From: Ephydatia muelleri
Lineage: Eukaryota; Porifera; Demospongiae; Spongillida; Spongillidae
Reading direction: 5' to 3'
Assembly: GCA_013339895.1 (NCBI GenBank)
Contig: JABACO010000014.1
Coordinates: 6,173,705 to 6,237,704, forward strand
Length of the DNA: 64,000 nucleotides
Each line of letters opens with the position of its first letter. Positions within the stretch are counted from its first letter, which is position 1. Below are positions 1-13,100 of this stretch, piece by piece. A model generated the notes under the pieces. It was not told where the DNA came from and did no database searches. It saw only the letters and a list, made by a program, of their open reading frames with translations. The translations under genes and the position numbers were made by a program.

Positions 1-1745
1 AGTGATATATCAGCTTTACTAGTTGAACAGCAACTAATTGAATCTGATCTGAGCTTTCTACACTGAAAAGAAAAAAAAATCATACTGGTATCACCGTAGA
101 CGATCTAGTTCCACTTCTGATTTGGATCTGTCTGGTTCATCATATTCAGGTACTTTGTCTGATATGTTTAGTCCAATGTCAGAACAAGCAGACAACTCTT
201 TTCAGCCTGACCCTTTTCATCAGGGCCTCCCTCCAACATAACTGCTAATGTGTCAGGCAGAGGGAGGCCAAGTACAATGACACAGTATATTACTAAATGC
301 ATTAATCACCCTGAAATGTATACTATTGTATCTAATAATATATACGTGACCCCTGTAACTGGTGTAACCTTGCGTGATTGCATCCAAGCTCGTGCTACGT
401 ACTGTGAGCTACAGCACTGCAAACAGCCCTGTATTTGTAAACCAATGATACAGCTGCTCTTATAAAAATAGAAAAAGGTATTCATTCTGTCTCATCTCTG
501 TACAGAACTGTATTTCCAGACCAGGTTTATCAATCTCAACATGCAAAACGAAAACTTTTGCAAATGCCACTGGTAATAATTCGTTGGTTCCTCAGATAGT
601 GGCAAAAGTGAACTTTTTGTAATGGAACACATAGCTGGTATAGACTATGTACAAATTGCTGAGTTTCTAGAATCTACTAAATAGCAGGCTTCTACTTCTA
701 TATTGTTGAACAAACCAGAGTTTACTCAACTGCTTGGTGTAGCACAGACTGAACGAGAACGCCAATGCATATCTTATTGCAATATAAGTCACTTGGGCTT
801 TCGTTCAAATCTGCAAGACGTCACTTTGGATTTAATTGTATGGCACAACGCATAGCTAGAATGGACAAGTATATCAATGAAATTCAGACCATTCATGAAT
901 GTGCTGATTGAATCATAGTGATCAAGGAAGCATCACGTTTAAGGTCATTGGGTTGCACTGGAAATAGTGACAGCACAGGTGATGGAGGACACGGTGGAAG
1001 TAATGAAGTCATGGATGCTAGCACTGGACATAGTGACAACACAACTGATGGACAACATGGTGGAAGTAATGGAGTCATGGATGCACCGCTTTTAAGGTCA
1101 TTGGGTTGCACTGGAAATAGGGACAGCACAGACAGACTAATTTGCTGTTTGAGACAAGTCTGTATTCATCCCATCTGCCGTTCTGGGGCCTATCAGCTCC
1201 CAACATGGTACAATGGTGGTCCAAGCATTAGGTACTTATCACTGCCCATTCCAGACCCTGAGCTCCATATGGTGGAAACTGCAGTGAGTGTAAAAATGGT
1301 GAGTGCTATGGGCACTTCATGAAACCAGATAGAGCAATTAATGCAACCATCGCTCCCATGTGCAAGCCTCCATCTGCTAACCTTAAAGAAAATATAACGG
1401 CAATCCCTTCCATGGCAATATCATTCAGGAAGCAGCTAAACTGGTTCTTTTACCACCTTGAGAGGTTGAGATGTGGTTTAAACATCTTGTGACAGTTGCA
1501 GAAATGAGGAAAAAGGGATCCAAGAAAGCTGCAGAGACCCGGCAAAAGAACAAAAAGGCTGCTGCTGAGATTCACAAGGGAACTAACGAAGCAGAAACTT
1601 TTTGTGGTGCATGTAAGTCTCCATACAGACAGTACATGCACTACTGTGATAGAGGACTGGATTTGTTGTGACAAATGTTTCATTATCGCTGTGTTGGAAT
1701 AGAATTTGTGCCTGAAAGGTTTTTTTGTGGTTTTTGTAAATGATT
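1..1745 (+). pseudogene. Broken gene ending in a PHD finger
   Basis: A decayed plus-strand coding region, recognisable mainly at its 3' end. Around 1190-1440 the reading contains PTWYNGGPSIRYLSLPIPDP. Around 1471-1600 comes a basic helix-like segment (WFKHLVTVAEMRKKG, KKAAETRQKNKKAAAE). Around 1600-1740 there is a PHD-type zinc finger: FCGACKSPY, then WICCDKC, then HYRCVG and FFCGFC, so the C2-C2-H-C ligands are visible although spread over two frames. PHD fingers usually read histone H3 tails; that role is known for the family, not shown here. Upstream (1-900) the sequence has coding flavour but many interruptions. The whole is broken in several places and is unlikely to make protein. It could be a host gene relic or part of a transposon-borne protein; I cannot tell which. 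Confidence 0.5.
935..1130 (+). repeat. Internal tandem duplication in the PHD pseudogene
   Basis: Two nested imperfect duplications lie in the reading frame. A block reading LRSLGCTGN occurs near 940 and again near 1091. Between them a block reading HGGSN(E/G)VMDA occurs twice, near 990 and 1056, about 66 bp apart. The frame is kept across the copies, which suggests expansion while the region still coded. Confidence 0.6.
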
Positions 1746-3465
1746 TTTTCTACGTTTGGTGCATTCTTTGTAATATCTGTGTTGGAATAGAATGTGTGGT
1801 TTTGAATGAGAAATACGGCCATCCAGTTCTGATCTGATTGTGGTAGAATGCATAGTTACTCTCTTTTCTAGGTGCGTACACCTATTAAACCTCTAAGTCA
1901 AACTGAGCGGGCTTAAAAAAGAAAGTAATGTACGATGTACAGTACAAACATACGTTCTCTTTTAAATAGATGAATACTTCAGTTTCTTCGATCTCCACAT
2001 GCGACTCAGGACATTGTAGCAGATCGATACCTGAAATGAGACAGCACTTTAAACACGAACGGAACATCAATACGAACAAGCTTGCACTTTAAATAGAATA
2101 CAAAACTACTACTGCACAAAAAAAACCATAGCATTTAGTATCACGGTTTATACCAATAAAGGCAAACGCACATTCTTTCATTTGTTTTGAGCAGTGCCGT
2201 TTAATATTATTTTTAAAACAGGACAGGGTCGAGGAGGGGCATTTGATTTAATAAATGTCATATGTCCCGGATTTGGGGGGGGGGGGGGGGGGGGAGGGTC
2301 GCACTTACCATTGATAGGCGCAATACAAACGTGTGACCACATGGATAGACCTAACGAACGTCGATAAAAATGACAAAAGTACACAGACAACAAAAAGCAC
2401 AAATAAACTAACTATGACTGAATGCCACAGAACCAATGCTGAGTCTGACAGAAAAACTGATATGCTTCTTTCCTCCCAGCTTCTAGACTATGATGAGGGT
2501 CCAACAGAAGATAGACCTGGGCAGACACCCAACAAAAGTGTGGCGGACTCGGAGGGTCTCTCCTATGAATCGGAGAGCATGAGGATGGTCCAGCTGCTGG
2601 GCCATTTATGCAAAGACTTGTGCATGTGTTTTTATTTACATACCTAATCTGCGTTTTGATTGTAGCGCAACATTAGAGAACGGCTGTTACCATTCATGCT
2701 GTGTGTTGTGTTTTGAATACCATTGCAAATGCAATACTGACATGCACGTAACTCATCAGTGTAGATGCTATAGTCATAAAAATGTTTGAATACATGTAAG
2801 CACATTTTGTATGGCAACAACTCCAACCTTTTACAAACTGGCGAGGGGGGGGGGGGGGGGGGTTGGGGAGGAGGGAGTGAACTGGCATTTACTACACTGA
2901 TGTGGGATACACAGGGAAGTAATGAAGTGACATACTGAAGCCAAGAGCATATACACTTTTTACATGCATGCACAAAGCAAATTCTCAACAGAAGAATTCA
3001 ATAGGAGCCTCTCGCTTTGCTCCTGGTATAATTGCATTGCTATACCACATACCACAGTAACAACAAATGCATGCATAATGAAACCCTCAAGCACCCGGCA
3101 GTTAAATGCCCCATATAACCTAGTATAATGGCTTTAGTAGTGTCTATGGCCTTTATTGTATACAGTCTCTTTTCTAACTTTTGGGTGATGAGCAACTTGC
3201 CCCCCCTCCCCCTTTTTTCTCTTCCTGCATCTGAAATTGTTTAATAGCATATTTCATGCATTTGGCCCATTTGGCCGAAATTAAAATCCAAAAGAATGTG
3301 CTTTTTCAGTATCAATCATATGAGAAAATAGAAACAATAGTATCCTTATAGGGGCTCACATATAATAACATGCAAAAGATTGTAATGTAATATAAATAAC
3401 AAACCTGCCTTAATTACAATGTGCAATGTTCCAATCATATTGTTCCTTTTGCTTCTTTTTGGCAC
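1746..3465. other. Intergenic, two poly-G tracts
   Basis: No recognisable gene. It holds an uninterrupted run of 20 G at 2275-2294 and one of 18 G at 2845-2862. An open stretch at 2333-2647 (+) has acidic, Ser/Thr-rich composition (DYDEGPTEDRPGQ) and might be an exon, but nothing identifies it. Confidence 0.5.
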
Positions 3466-4200
3466 TTAGCTCAATTTTTTTCTTTGAATTAGTAAGCACT
3501 TCATGTCATTCAGCCGCATCTTTGCTGACTTGTGTGCCCTTTGCCTGCTCATAAAAAATGCAAAGCAGCAAAAGATTGGCTTTCTGCCAAATATAAGTTC
3601 ATAAGGCAAGTAATGTGTTGATTCATGACAAGAGGTGTTGTAAGCACAGAGACAACTGCCCAGGCACTGCTCCCAGAGGTTTTTTTCGTTCACTAACAGA
3701 CTTCACTAGCATATTCTGAAGGGTGTGATTGAATCTTTTGTCAAGCAGATTTGCCTCCCGAAATATTAAGATATAAAAATAGTACAAATTAGTTTGAGGG
3801 TGGTAGGCAGTTGTTAGGTTGTGTTTGATCTTTAGGCACTCCATCAGACTTCCGCTCAAGTGGTTATTGAACTCAGTACCTCGGTCTGTATTAATCACTT
3901 GGGGGGATTTCCAGATTGCATAAACAGTTGAAAAAGAAAATCTTTCATACCATCTCTGATAAATGAAGTCCTTACCTTGAATACAGTTTGATGAAGTGGC
4001 AGTCTTATCAGGTGAAGTAAAATCTTCCACCCAATAATTTGCAGATATATAAGCAATAGGACATATAAAGTCCATTCCCAGGCAACTTCACAGGGACAGG
4101 ATGGACTTCTGGTTTTACAAAAGAGCAACTTTTTCATTTACTATCTGACAGGCATCACAACGTGAACAACCCTACAAAACATAAAGCCATCTTCGTGTAT
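3466..4200 (-). mobile_element. Integrase fossil (Ty3/Gypsy or Ginger-like kin)
   Basis: Minus-strand remains of a DDE integrase core. Visible are a zinc-type pair (CSRCDACQ) near 4140-4175, the block INTDRGTEFNNHL near 3870-3905, the downstream TAYHPQTN, and the later FNHTLQNMLVKSVSERK and YELIFGRKP stretches. This order is standard for retroelement integrases and for the KRBA2/Ginger-type integrases common in invertebrates. No long terminal repeats were recognised around it. It is an old, broken copy with a few interruptions. Confidence 0.75.
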
Positions 4201-7076
4201 CAATTCGTTACTTCTCAATATGCTTATAACAGACCATGGTCTAAATGCACACCCCTTCTCATTTAAAAATAAAATTGTGGTCACCAAAAATGTGAAAAGT
4301 TACACATGTCATCATTATAATTGCCTGTTTATTTTAATTACAATCAGAGTGTATAAGTATCAAGATTATTTTATTGAATAAATAGATCAAAAGGCCTTAC
4401 AAAAGAGTGAAACACTTTTACTTATAATTTGTTCACGTTCTTGTTGCAACTTATTTTCACATCAATAGGTCAAATATCAAGTTCATTGTATTTATAACAT
4501 ACCACTTCTTGTGTCCTTTAAACACCTTTCCAAATGAACTGTTCAGTGATACGCTCTTCAAACACCAAGGTACCCAGAGGTAGGATCTTAATGACAGGCC
4601 CTGGTTATCCTTAGCTGCTCACCTCGATAGCGAATTTTAACCTGTGAAAAAGGAGATACACTGAGGTGCTTTGCCGGGGTTAGATACATGTACTACATAC
4701 AATGCACATATCACTGATTAACGTGCATTTGAACCCGTATGTAACAGATACCTCCTTTCTGTCATTCGTCTTTCTCTTTTTCTCGTACACTAGTATGAAG
4801 ATTATTTGATTGCTCAATCTTGTAAAGTGGGTCAGCATCACCAGCAAGAAACTTTCCAAGGTAGCCAAGATGAAGCACCTCATTGGAAACCGTGCTTTCG
4901 TATGATGTACCAGTCTTAGAATGGTGTAGCACTCTACACCTACTAGTGCTAATCTCATCATTGAATGATCTTGCTCCTCCTCGGGAACATACGGAATGAG
5001 AGACGAAAATGGTTATCAGGCATCCAACTACCATTTCCAATAATGCTGTGTAGATTTGCATTGGTAATAATTAAGTTAGACGTGATGCTGCTAATGTCAG
5101 AACAGGACCTTGTTTCTCTGGGAGTTGTAAAGCTTAATTGGAGATCGCGTACCTCTGCGCAATATGTGCCAAAAGCGACTACGTAAGTTAAATTCAGGAC
5201 CAGAATCGTCACGTGTACGCGGACATTTGCGTTTTTATTTTCAAACTGAATGATCTAAATTTGTACTAAAATCAGCATAAAAAAATTGAATCGCTAATTA
5301 CCTTATGCGTGCGCATTACATATTTTAAAGATAAATATTGTAGGGAACTGCTTTGGAAGATGGTACTTGGTGAAACAACAATATGGACAAGATTTGGCGA
5401 CACACGATGTCTAGTCAAGGCTACCATTCATATAGCATTATTTAAGTCATAAAGAACAAAGATTATTATCATATGACTAACATAACCTAAGGGATTTGCA
5501 GTAGCTAGTAATTCCGTTCTGAAGTCAATTGCACTGACGGATATAAAATAAATAAATATTGGTTACTCTAAAAAAAAAGCAAACTGTTGGTCAAATCAAA
5601 TTTTAACTATGCATGCACCTCGAAATTTCATTAATGGTTAAGGACTATTAACATTGGAATATAATAATTAGGAGCATTTTTGGGTACCAGTTTATACAGA
5701 TGTGCATGTATTAAAGGTTGCAACTGTAGTAGCACATTTGATTGTCTACAAACAATGAATAACTATTTAAATGTTATTTGGGTGAAATATAACCCAATGA
5801 AACAATTCAAAATCTAACTTGGTTTCTAGGTAACTTTCTTTAGCAGTTGTTATAATGGCAATAATAATCCAATAACCAAATGTATGTAAACTTTGTGTCC
5901 TATGATGTCTGGATATGTTGAACATTTGGATAAAATGATTAAGGTTAAATAATTTCAAAACCCACTCCTTTGATACAATAGTATATATTTTTAATAAAGC
6001 AAAGTTAGGTAACTCAGTAAATGGCGTGCCTGTCAGTTTTTGTTTGGTGCCACCTACCAATGGCCACCCATTATATCATTTGGGCATGAACTTTATCAGT
6101 GCAGCGAAAAGGGACCTAACACATGTTTTTTTTTTTTTTAAGATTTCATTTTATTCTTTATTCTATAACTCTGAAATATCCTTTACAGAGCGATTCTTAT
6201 GCACTGTAAATCGCATTGTCCATCACAGACTGAATTTTTAATTAGACATACAATTAAATGTACGCAAGCATCACGTTTTTATTGCACGTACAGGAAATAT
6301 TATAATATAGGTATTAGGTTTCTTTTATGGCCAATGATCCCATAAGTTAGAAGGTAAACAAATATTTCCACTGATCCCCCCTCCTCATGAAACTGTCAAC
6401 TTGTAATAAGGACACAATGGATGCACACGCACAACATATACAACACCATATACGAAATGACCACGTCCAGGAGACGGTACGGAAGGGGTACAGCTTCAAT
6501 AGTCCAGCTATCCAACTCCAGTTCACCAACTGCTGTCACTTCCCAAAACCAGCACTTAAAAAGAGTCAGTCTCACGTACAAGTAGATCTCGAAGGTTCTA
6601 TTGTGCAGCGCAGTAGTCTACTGTTAATTATTCATTACCATTACTACAGAAACCCGTGGTTAAATGATTGTTTGCTGCTTGGGGATTTCATATTTGTCAT
6701 AGGGCTTGGTTAGCTCTGTCAAAATCACATTAATGCATGTATATGTCGCTGTGATTTGAGTCTTAGGTGAAGATTAAACAGTATTTCATTGCCAATAATG
6801 AAGTTAACTTATATAACAGTCACCCGACTGTACATGCTTTATATCATTTGAGCTACAAACTGAGTTCTTGACAAAGAATATCTGATAGGTAAGGATGCTT
6901 TGTAACTTGCGAAACATTCTCTATTCTTTTTAGTTCCTGTGTGTTTTGTTAGGCAGTGTTGTCCAGATATCATTACTGTACATAGGCAGGATGATCTAAG
7001 AATAAAATTTTCTAGGAAATGACCAATGTCAGAGCCCTATAATACATATATTATAATAATTGTTCTTCTACCATAG
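4201..7076. other. AT-rich intergenic region without a recognised gene
   Basis: Nothing identifiable. Minus-strand open stretches at 4958-5212 (hydrophobic start MTILVLNLTYVVAFGTYC, signal-peptide-like) and 4762-5061 overlap in different frames and could be exons of an unknown secreted protein, but no splice model is convincing. The remainder is AT-rich with short homopolymers (for example 6126-6140 T). Confidence 0.4.
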
Positions 7077-9560
7077 AAACAAATTTTGTTGACGAAGAAA
7101 ACATTTGTGCATTAACCAGATCTCCCCTTTTGGAGCAGTCAGGATCTTCAATAAGAAGTAGTACAAATCCACATGCACCTATTATGGCTCAAGTTGACAG
7201 ACTATGCAGAAGTATGAGTTCTAACACAGTAACTCTAATAAGCAGGAAGAACAAAGACCATGGTAAAGAAATCTTTCAACAGCGGAATCCAAATATCGTA
7301 AACGACTAATAATAATTGATTACCCAGGAAATGATACATTGAAACCTGAATTATTCCATGAGGGCGATAAAGCTATGATAGAACAGTAACAATTTCAACT
7401 TCTGACTGAGAAAGATGTTAGAAGAGAAATAGTTGAAGCATTGACAAAAATGGATAGCACTGTATTCAACTTCTGTGAAGTCAAAGTAGACGATTTTGAG
7501 TTTGTGAAGTGTGCAAATAGAAGAATACAAGTTTTGATGGAGATCATTCTTATGATGGTAAGGTTGTGAAAAACATTTACGGTGGATTCATTTATGTGTG
7601 CTTTGGGAATCCAGTGCCTTTATGCAAGGTTCGTAAATGAAGTGTATACGAGCATCTTTTCTGTGAAGGGTTTTCTGCATTAAACATTGTGAATTGTTTT
7701 CTGCATCATTTTATGCCATAAATCATATATCATCTTTGCTCTTATTGACTGTAGAAACCAATTCTTGATTCAACTGCTGTGCCTATGGCAAGTACCTTTG
7801 AAGTGAATAGCGAGTGCTCAACAAAGCTGTTGCATTCAAGTGGCCATAGTTCTGCTGTATCTGTTAACACATCAAGTTCACTAGGCAATAGTTATCATTT
7901 CCCATCAACATCAAGGTCATTTTTGTTATTACCCATTCGTCGAACCTCTTCTCATGTACAGTACCTAACAGCCCAAAGCATCATCTGTGAGTCAATCCCG
8001 CTACAAGTAAATTAACTACAATGTTACATGTCAATCACTGTGTTGCTGCATTGCAGTACATGTACATATATTAGCTTGTGGACAACAGTGACAGTGATGA
8101 GGAGCATTGCAGCAATGATGGAATGGACGACAGCATACAGTCGGGGTACGTAATTCTGTTGATTTATTTATTTATTAAACCAATCTGTCACAATGCATAT
8201 GTACTAAAACAAGGATTATTTTTTCTTGTTAATAGTCAAATCCGTTTGGACACATTTGAACAGTTGTTGCACAAACACGCCATTGCAAATTTGAATTTTG
8301 TTGGAAGATGGCAGACACTAATAATTCGGCGTAAGTATATTTGGACTGACACCAAAACGGCTTTGAGTCAGCCAGAGGGGTTTATGTGCAATTACGGACT
8401 GAGCGTTAAGTTTGATGGGGAGGAGCTGTAGACAGTGGTGGCTCTCTTCAAGACTACTTTGAATTGCTCTGGAAGACTTTACAGTTAAATGGTTTTCTAT
8501 TTACTGGGCCTGATAATTGCAGAATTCTTACTCACAATACATATGCTCTGAATCATAATGAGTTCTGTATGTTTGGAATGTGTATTGCACTTGCTCTGAT
8601 AAGGGGTAGGTTCTCTTTCACACTTTCTCTCCCAAGCTGTATTGTCCTATGTTTGGATCAGACCATGGATACAGAAATAATCACTGAAATACCTAGTGAA
8701 GATTGCAAAGAAAAAGTTAAGAAGGTATGCTGCCTTTTAGATATTTAAGATGGCATTGAAGGTGTTAAATTGAGATGCTCTTGTGTATATTGTTTGTTTT
8801 AAAAATGCATTTTTGATATAATTTCTTGTTTCATGTTTATCAACATCTGAACTCCACATGCTACTCGATTCCAATGAGTATCAATTTCTTTTAGAGGCCG
8901 GGGTTGCTCCCCCTTCATCAACATTTTGAATAGATGATAAGTTTAAAATTGCTATTGACATAGCTAAGCATTTATCATTTAAATTTTATGAAGAAACATG
9001 CAGTCTTCGTAAAGTCACTGCTTGTTCAACAAGCAATTGAGTTAACAGCACAGGGTATGTTAGCACTGTTTGAAATTAGCTGGTCACTCCCTGGTACCAC
9101 TGCATGAGGAATCAATGAAGTCATTGTTGCATGGTCTGAGTATGTTTTGAACCTGAAAGGTACAGCAACCACTGAGCTATATAGAGATGTGAATGCTGCT
9201 TTCTTTATCTCTCACACAAACTGTATGCAGATGGACTAATAGCCACCATTGACAATAGTTCTGTATGGATTGACCTGAAGAAGTTGTTGTTTTTCATATC
9301 AGGTCCTCAAATATTCCTACTGCTGGTTTTCAGCAGAAATTAGTTTCGACCTATAGATACTGGTGACCATCGGCTACTGCATTCCTCAACATGCTGACCT
9401 ACGTTGTATCTACCAGTCTCATTGACGGATATAACATTCTTTCAGCAAAAAATGGACTACTCAATTCATTGTGCTCGGCACCACTTGACGCAAAGAGCTG
9501 CGTGAATATTTGGACCATCAAGTTTCTTAGACTTGCCATGGGATTTTTCTATTTTTGTTT
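7077..9560 (+). pseudogene. HECT-type E3 ubiquitin ligase-like gene (G2E3-like), degenerate
   Basis: A plus-strand multi-exon gene of the HECT class, which moves ubiquitin from E2 to substrate through a catalytic Cys. A likely exon opens at 7077 after an AG; another opens at 7755 after ctgtag. An intron of about 90 bp with GT/AG ends separates the acidic DNSDSDEEHCSNDGMDDS exon from QIRLDTFEQLLHKHAI (about 8147-8236). The HECT N-lobe is clear: ALSQPEGFMCNYGLSVKF, then VDSGGSLQDYFELLWKTL in the next frame. LLDSNEYQFLLEAG follows near 8850. The C-lobe shows ISGPQIF and HSSTC near 9385, where the Cys sits in the expected catalytic position. A stop follows that Cys directly and there are frame slips at about 7290 and 8425 and further stops, so it is a pseudogene. 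G2E3-like HECT genes are often multiplied in invertebrates, which fits. Confidence 0.72.
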
Positions 9561-9829
9561 CAACCGAGTGTATGTATGTGTGTGTGGTCTTTTCTTTCCG
9601 TGTATGACTTATGCTTTTTTCATTTTGCTTCTAACTTCATGTGTGTAAACAGCATGTCAAGGTGACCTAGTGACCTCGATACTCTGCAGGTCCTATCTGA
9701 AGATTGCAAATAAAATACACACTGCCCTTTAACAAATCCAAGAGTAATATCCTCACTGCTACACAAGCACACAGTCCAATGAAAATATTGAAATACATAT
9801 CACTTAATTTGTCACAGCGGCCAAATCAT
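9561..9829. other. Short spacer
   Basis: Nothing recognised between the HECT pseudogene and the integrase-like fossil. Confidence 0.4.
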
Positions 9830-10900
9830 TGGTTGACAGCAAAGTAAAGGTTAAAATCGTGGTAGGTGCCAGGTTTCAAAGGATTATGCTGCAAAGCAAG
9901 ATATTGTGATTGTTCATGGTTAAACAATTGAAAATGGCCAGAACACTGACCAATCCCTCATCAAAAGGATTAGTACAGTGTCCATCAACCCCGTAGCCTT
10001 CGGATACAGGCTCTTGAATGTGGGAAACAATCAAGCCCCTCATCCACATTAGTGTAGGGGACAATCCATGTTCTTTACACATGGGGTGGTTGTTTCAGGC
10101 CCTTGCAAATGTCTTCAGCTGCACATTAATACAAAGGATGAACACATAGTGTAAGCAACAGGTCAGTTTCGTTGGGGGAACAATACATTGTCAACTTTCC
10201 ATTTCATAGAACAGGGAGTAGTAAAGGTGATAAACACACCAAAACGTGCCTCGCCAGAGCCTCTCTATCCTTTTGGTTGTGAAATTCTGAACCAGATAAA
10301 TGACTGTGTCGTTCCAAGCCCTCTGGTGCTGGTCATGCATCTTGCCACTGCAATGTTCTCCTCGACCTAACATGAGAGGGCCACCCATAGGGATCTGGTG
10401 GCTTCCATAAGAAGCTGAAGTACAGTCTCGCACTTCTTGTGGGATGCACCAAGGTAGACAACCTGCCTTGAGTATCCATCAATGCCACCATGGATAACAA
10501 TCCTCCATCATATAAGGCTATGAAGACCATCAATGTGCCACAGAACATGGTACGCTGTAAGCACGGCGAACTACAGAGGTAGTAGCAAGTACATGTAGCT
10601 CCACTCCAGCTGGATTAATTCGTACCAGTGACTCTCTTAAAAGTCGCCTTGATACACTGACACCATAACTCTTCAGTTCACCCCATACCATTACAGCACC
10701 ACTCCTAGGAGAGCTGTGTTGAATAGTTTCTACAATTGCATTGAGGTCAGCATCTGTTATGTCCGAAAATGTAAGCATGACTTTCATGATGCCACAATGT
10801 TGAACGAGACACTAAGTGTGTCTGCACACCCTTACCAGGACAGCTTCATCTCTCTCAAGTTCAAGCTGAATAAAACAGAGGGAGAAATGATTACTTAACT
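9830..10900 (-). mobile_element. Integrase-core-like (DDE/rve fold) fossil
   Basis: Minus-strand remains of a protein of the integrase-core family found widely in marine invertebrates. In order from the N-terminal side (high coordinates) one can read SVSRRLLRESLVRINPAGVE (about 10620-10680), then WHIDG (about 10535), then GGIDGYSRQVVYLGASH (about 10460-10510), then RIERLWRGTFWCVYHLYYS (about 10210-10270), then KEHGLSPTLMWMRGLI (about 10030-10080). HIDG carries the expected first catalytic Asp. It is broken in several places. Termini were not found. It may be an LTR relative or a transposon-derived integrase. Confidence 0.65.
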
Positions 10901-11410
10901 GTCTTAAGCCAGCCCTATACATGTATATACATAACCCCATGCATGAAACTATAAACGTGCATGAGTATATACAGTACGCTAATCTGGCACTAGAGGTCCA
11001 CACCCCACCTAGTCCGATAATGGAGGTACTGGACTACCAATAAACATTAACTACTACACTCTATACACGTGCGATGTATAAGCGATGCGTATACGTACGT
11101 ACCAGCTCAACGTTAATATATTTTCGACGCCTCCCAGGACCAGGTCCTTGGCGGTACTCTTGATGTGACCCATCTAGAGTCGCCAACTTTGCCTCCCACA
11201 AGGAACCATGGGGAGAAAACACAAATCATGGCTAAGGAACCCAGAAACTATGGGTAAGAAACACAAGAATCATGGTCAAGGAACGTTATTGTGTATGCAT
11301 GTAACGAGTGATTGTTACCAACTGCGCGAAAGTGAAATGGCTATATCTTATGCAGTCTTCATGTATGGGAGGGATGCAGCGTGTGATAAGGTCTTCGAAC
11401 CTGCAGCTTA
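10901..11410. other. Intergenic
   Basis: No gene recognised. A short imperfect duplication of a gaaacacaa-atcatgg motif lies at about 11208-11285. Confidence 0.35.
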
Positions 11411-12238
11411 TACACTGCACACTCAGCGCACATATATGGCTATCAACATACAGTATCACTAAGTACACTCAGCGTACAGCCGCAGCTACCAACACACGCT
11501 TTAAGCACTCAGCATACAACCATGTATGCACCCACTCACTGTACAATAACAACATATACATGTATAGCTCAATCAGAGACAATACTCATGATCATCTCTG
11601 CGTTCGCGTCGATCACAATCGCTGCAAACGGAAACCTCACAAGATCACAAAAAACAGTCTCTCTGAAATATTCCACGCCATGCATACAGTACGGACGTAT
11701 TCAGATACCAAAAATGATCAAAATATTACAATTCTCGGGGCGTATAATGGAGCACGTACTATTGCACTGACATCCTAAACTCACACCCACATGCACATAC
11801 ATCCACACATTAACATACACACTTTCACACCCACATCATATACACATACTCACACATGCATAAAAATAATGCACCCACATGCACACATATACTCACATGC
11901 ACACACATTCACACATTCACACCCACTGCATGATGCATGCACACATACACTCACACATGCATATACCACATACACCGACATGCATACACATTCACACACT
12001 CACACTCGCACATATGCACTCACACGTGCATAAACGCATACACCCGCATGCGCACCCACTTAGGATACCGACCCATTTACTTGAAGAATGGCGAACGCTG
12101 GAAGCACTGCACGAGACAAACTTTGCATTCACATACACCGGCACACATACACATACACATTCGCACCCCACATGCTGTATGCACACATGTGTGTGCGTGT
12201 CTGCGTGCGTGTGTGATGCATACACATTCACGCATTCC
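11411..12238 (+). repeat. Dispersed repeat A, copy 1
   Basis: This block returns in inverse orientation at about 25318-26187. The shared part runs from ACACTGCACACTCAGCGCAC through a CA/TG-rich core of cryptic 10-20 bp units (CACATGCACACA types, 11790-12060) to a short unique segment near 12055-12130 and on to the CA-rich tail. Open frames across the CA core are His/Thr-rich and are artefacts of the repeat. In the second copy this block runs directly into block B, so copy 1 looks like a truncated copy of a longer unit. Confidence 0.8.
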
Positions 12239-12659
12239 ATGTACATCCATACACGTCTGTACATTGAAAACGCATGTAAAGTATTTGATTGTTTTTAAAC
12301 ATTAACGCAGTTGGATTAATTTTTAAAATACAAATAATGCATTCTTTTATTTTTCGCTTTCATTTTGCGAGCAGGAGAATCAACAACAAAATTAATTACT
12401 TTTGCTATTACGTAATAATATTGTTTAGAAGTCAATAATGTTTAATAACATCAAATGTTAGGCGCGTCCTAATAGTGCAAATTGGTGCCTGTGTGATTGG
12501 GAGGAGCGTGTCGTTGCTAGTAATGTGCCCTTGGTTCAATACATCTTTCATCGGCGTGAACGTGCGCTCGGCGTATGTTAACGGTCCGTTCCTACATCTT
12601 GATACCTCATCCCCATATGCGCAATGACACACCACGCGCGCGCGCGCCACATACTCCCA
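12239..12659. other. Intergenic
   Basis: AT-rich, then GC-richer near 12540-12660 with a short (CG)n stretch. No gene recognised. Confidence 0.35.
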
Positions 12660-12810
12660 GCTCACGGCTGTTTGCGGCCATACATTTTGTGGACACTAGG
12701 TTAGTTACCCGAAATATTGAAATGATTACGTAGTGCCTTACGTAGTGCCTTAGCAACGCCCATGACAACCCCAAGGTAGAACAAAAACGTGAGCCAGCAC
12801 AAACAGGTTG
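12660..12810. repeat. Dispersed repeat shared with 63830-63990
   Basis: The stretch with ATTTTGTGGACA, TTGAAATGATTACG, GCAACGCC and AACGTGAGC matches the stretch at about 63838-63985 in the same order and orientation. This copy lacks the 26-bp insertion seen in the other, so it serves as an empty-site comparison. Confidence 0.75.
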
Positions 12811-13100
12811 CCATTTGAAAACACGTAATAAAGCCAGCATCTTTGTTCTATTTATAGTCATTACCTCATGGTACACTTTCGTTGCCACGGCGCGTTATAG
12901 CTCGTGAAAGCGGGTAACTCTCGATGTACCTCTCCTGTTGGAAGCGAATTATCTATGTTCCCAACCGATAGAAAGTCGAAACCAAAGCTGAATCTTAAAG
13001 GAGTTAGAAGGTACTACCTTATAGTTGTATTTGCTAAAAGCCAACCTTTTTTTTTGCCAGTGATTTTTAATACCAAAGTTACGCGAGAATAGCGATCATG
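12811..13100. other. Spacer, possible small exon
   Basis: An open stretch at 12904-13020 (+) ends in GTTAGAAG followed by gtacta, which could be a donor, but nothing identifies it. Confidence 0.25.

Noticed and set aside
11791-12305. Several His/Thr-rich open frames
   Set aside because: Artefacts of the CA-rich minisatellite in repeat A; the inverted copy does not keep the frames.
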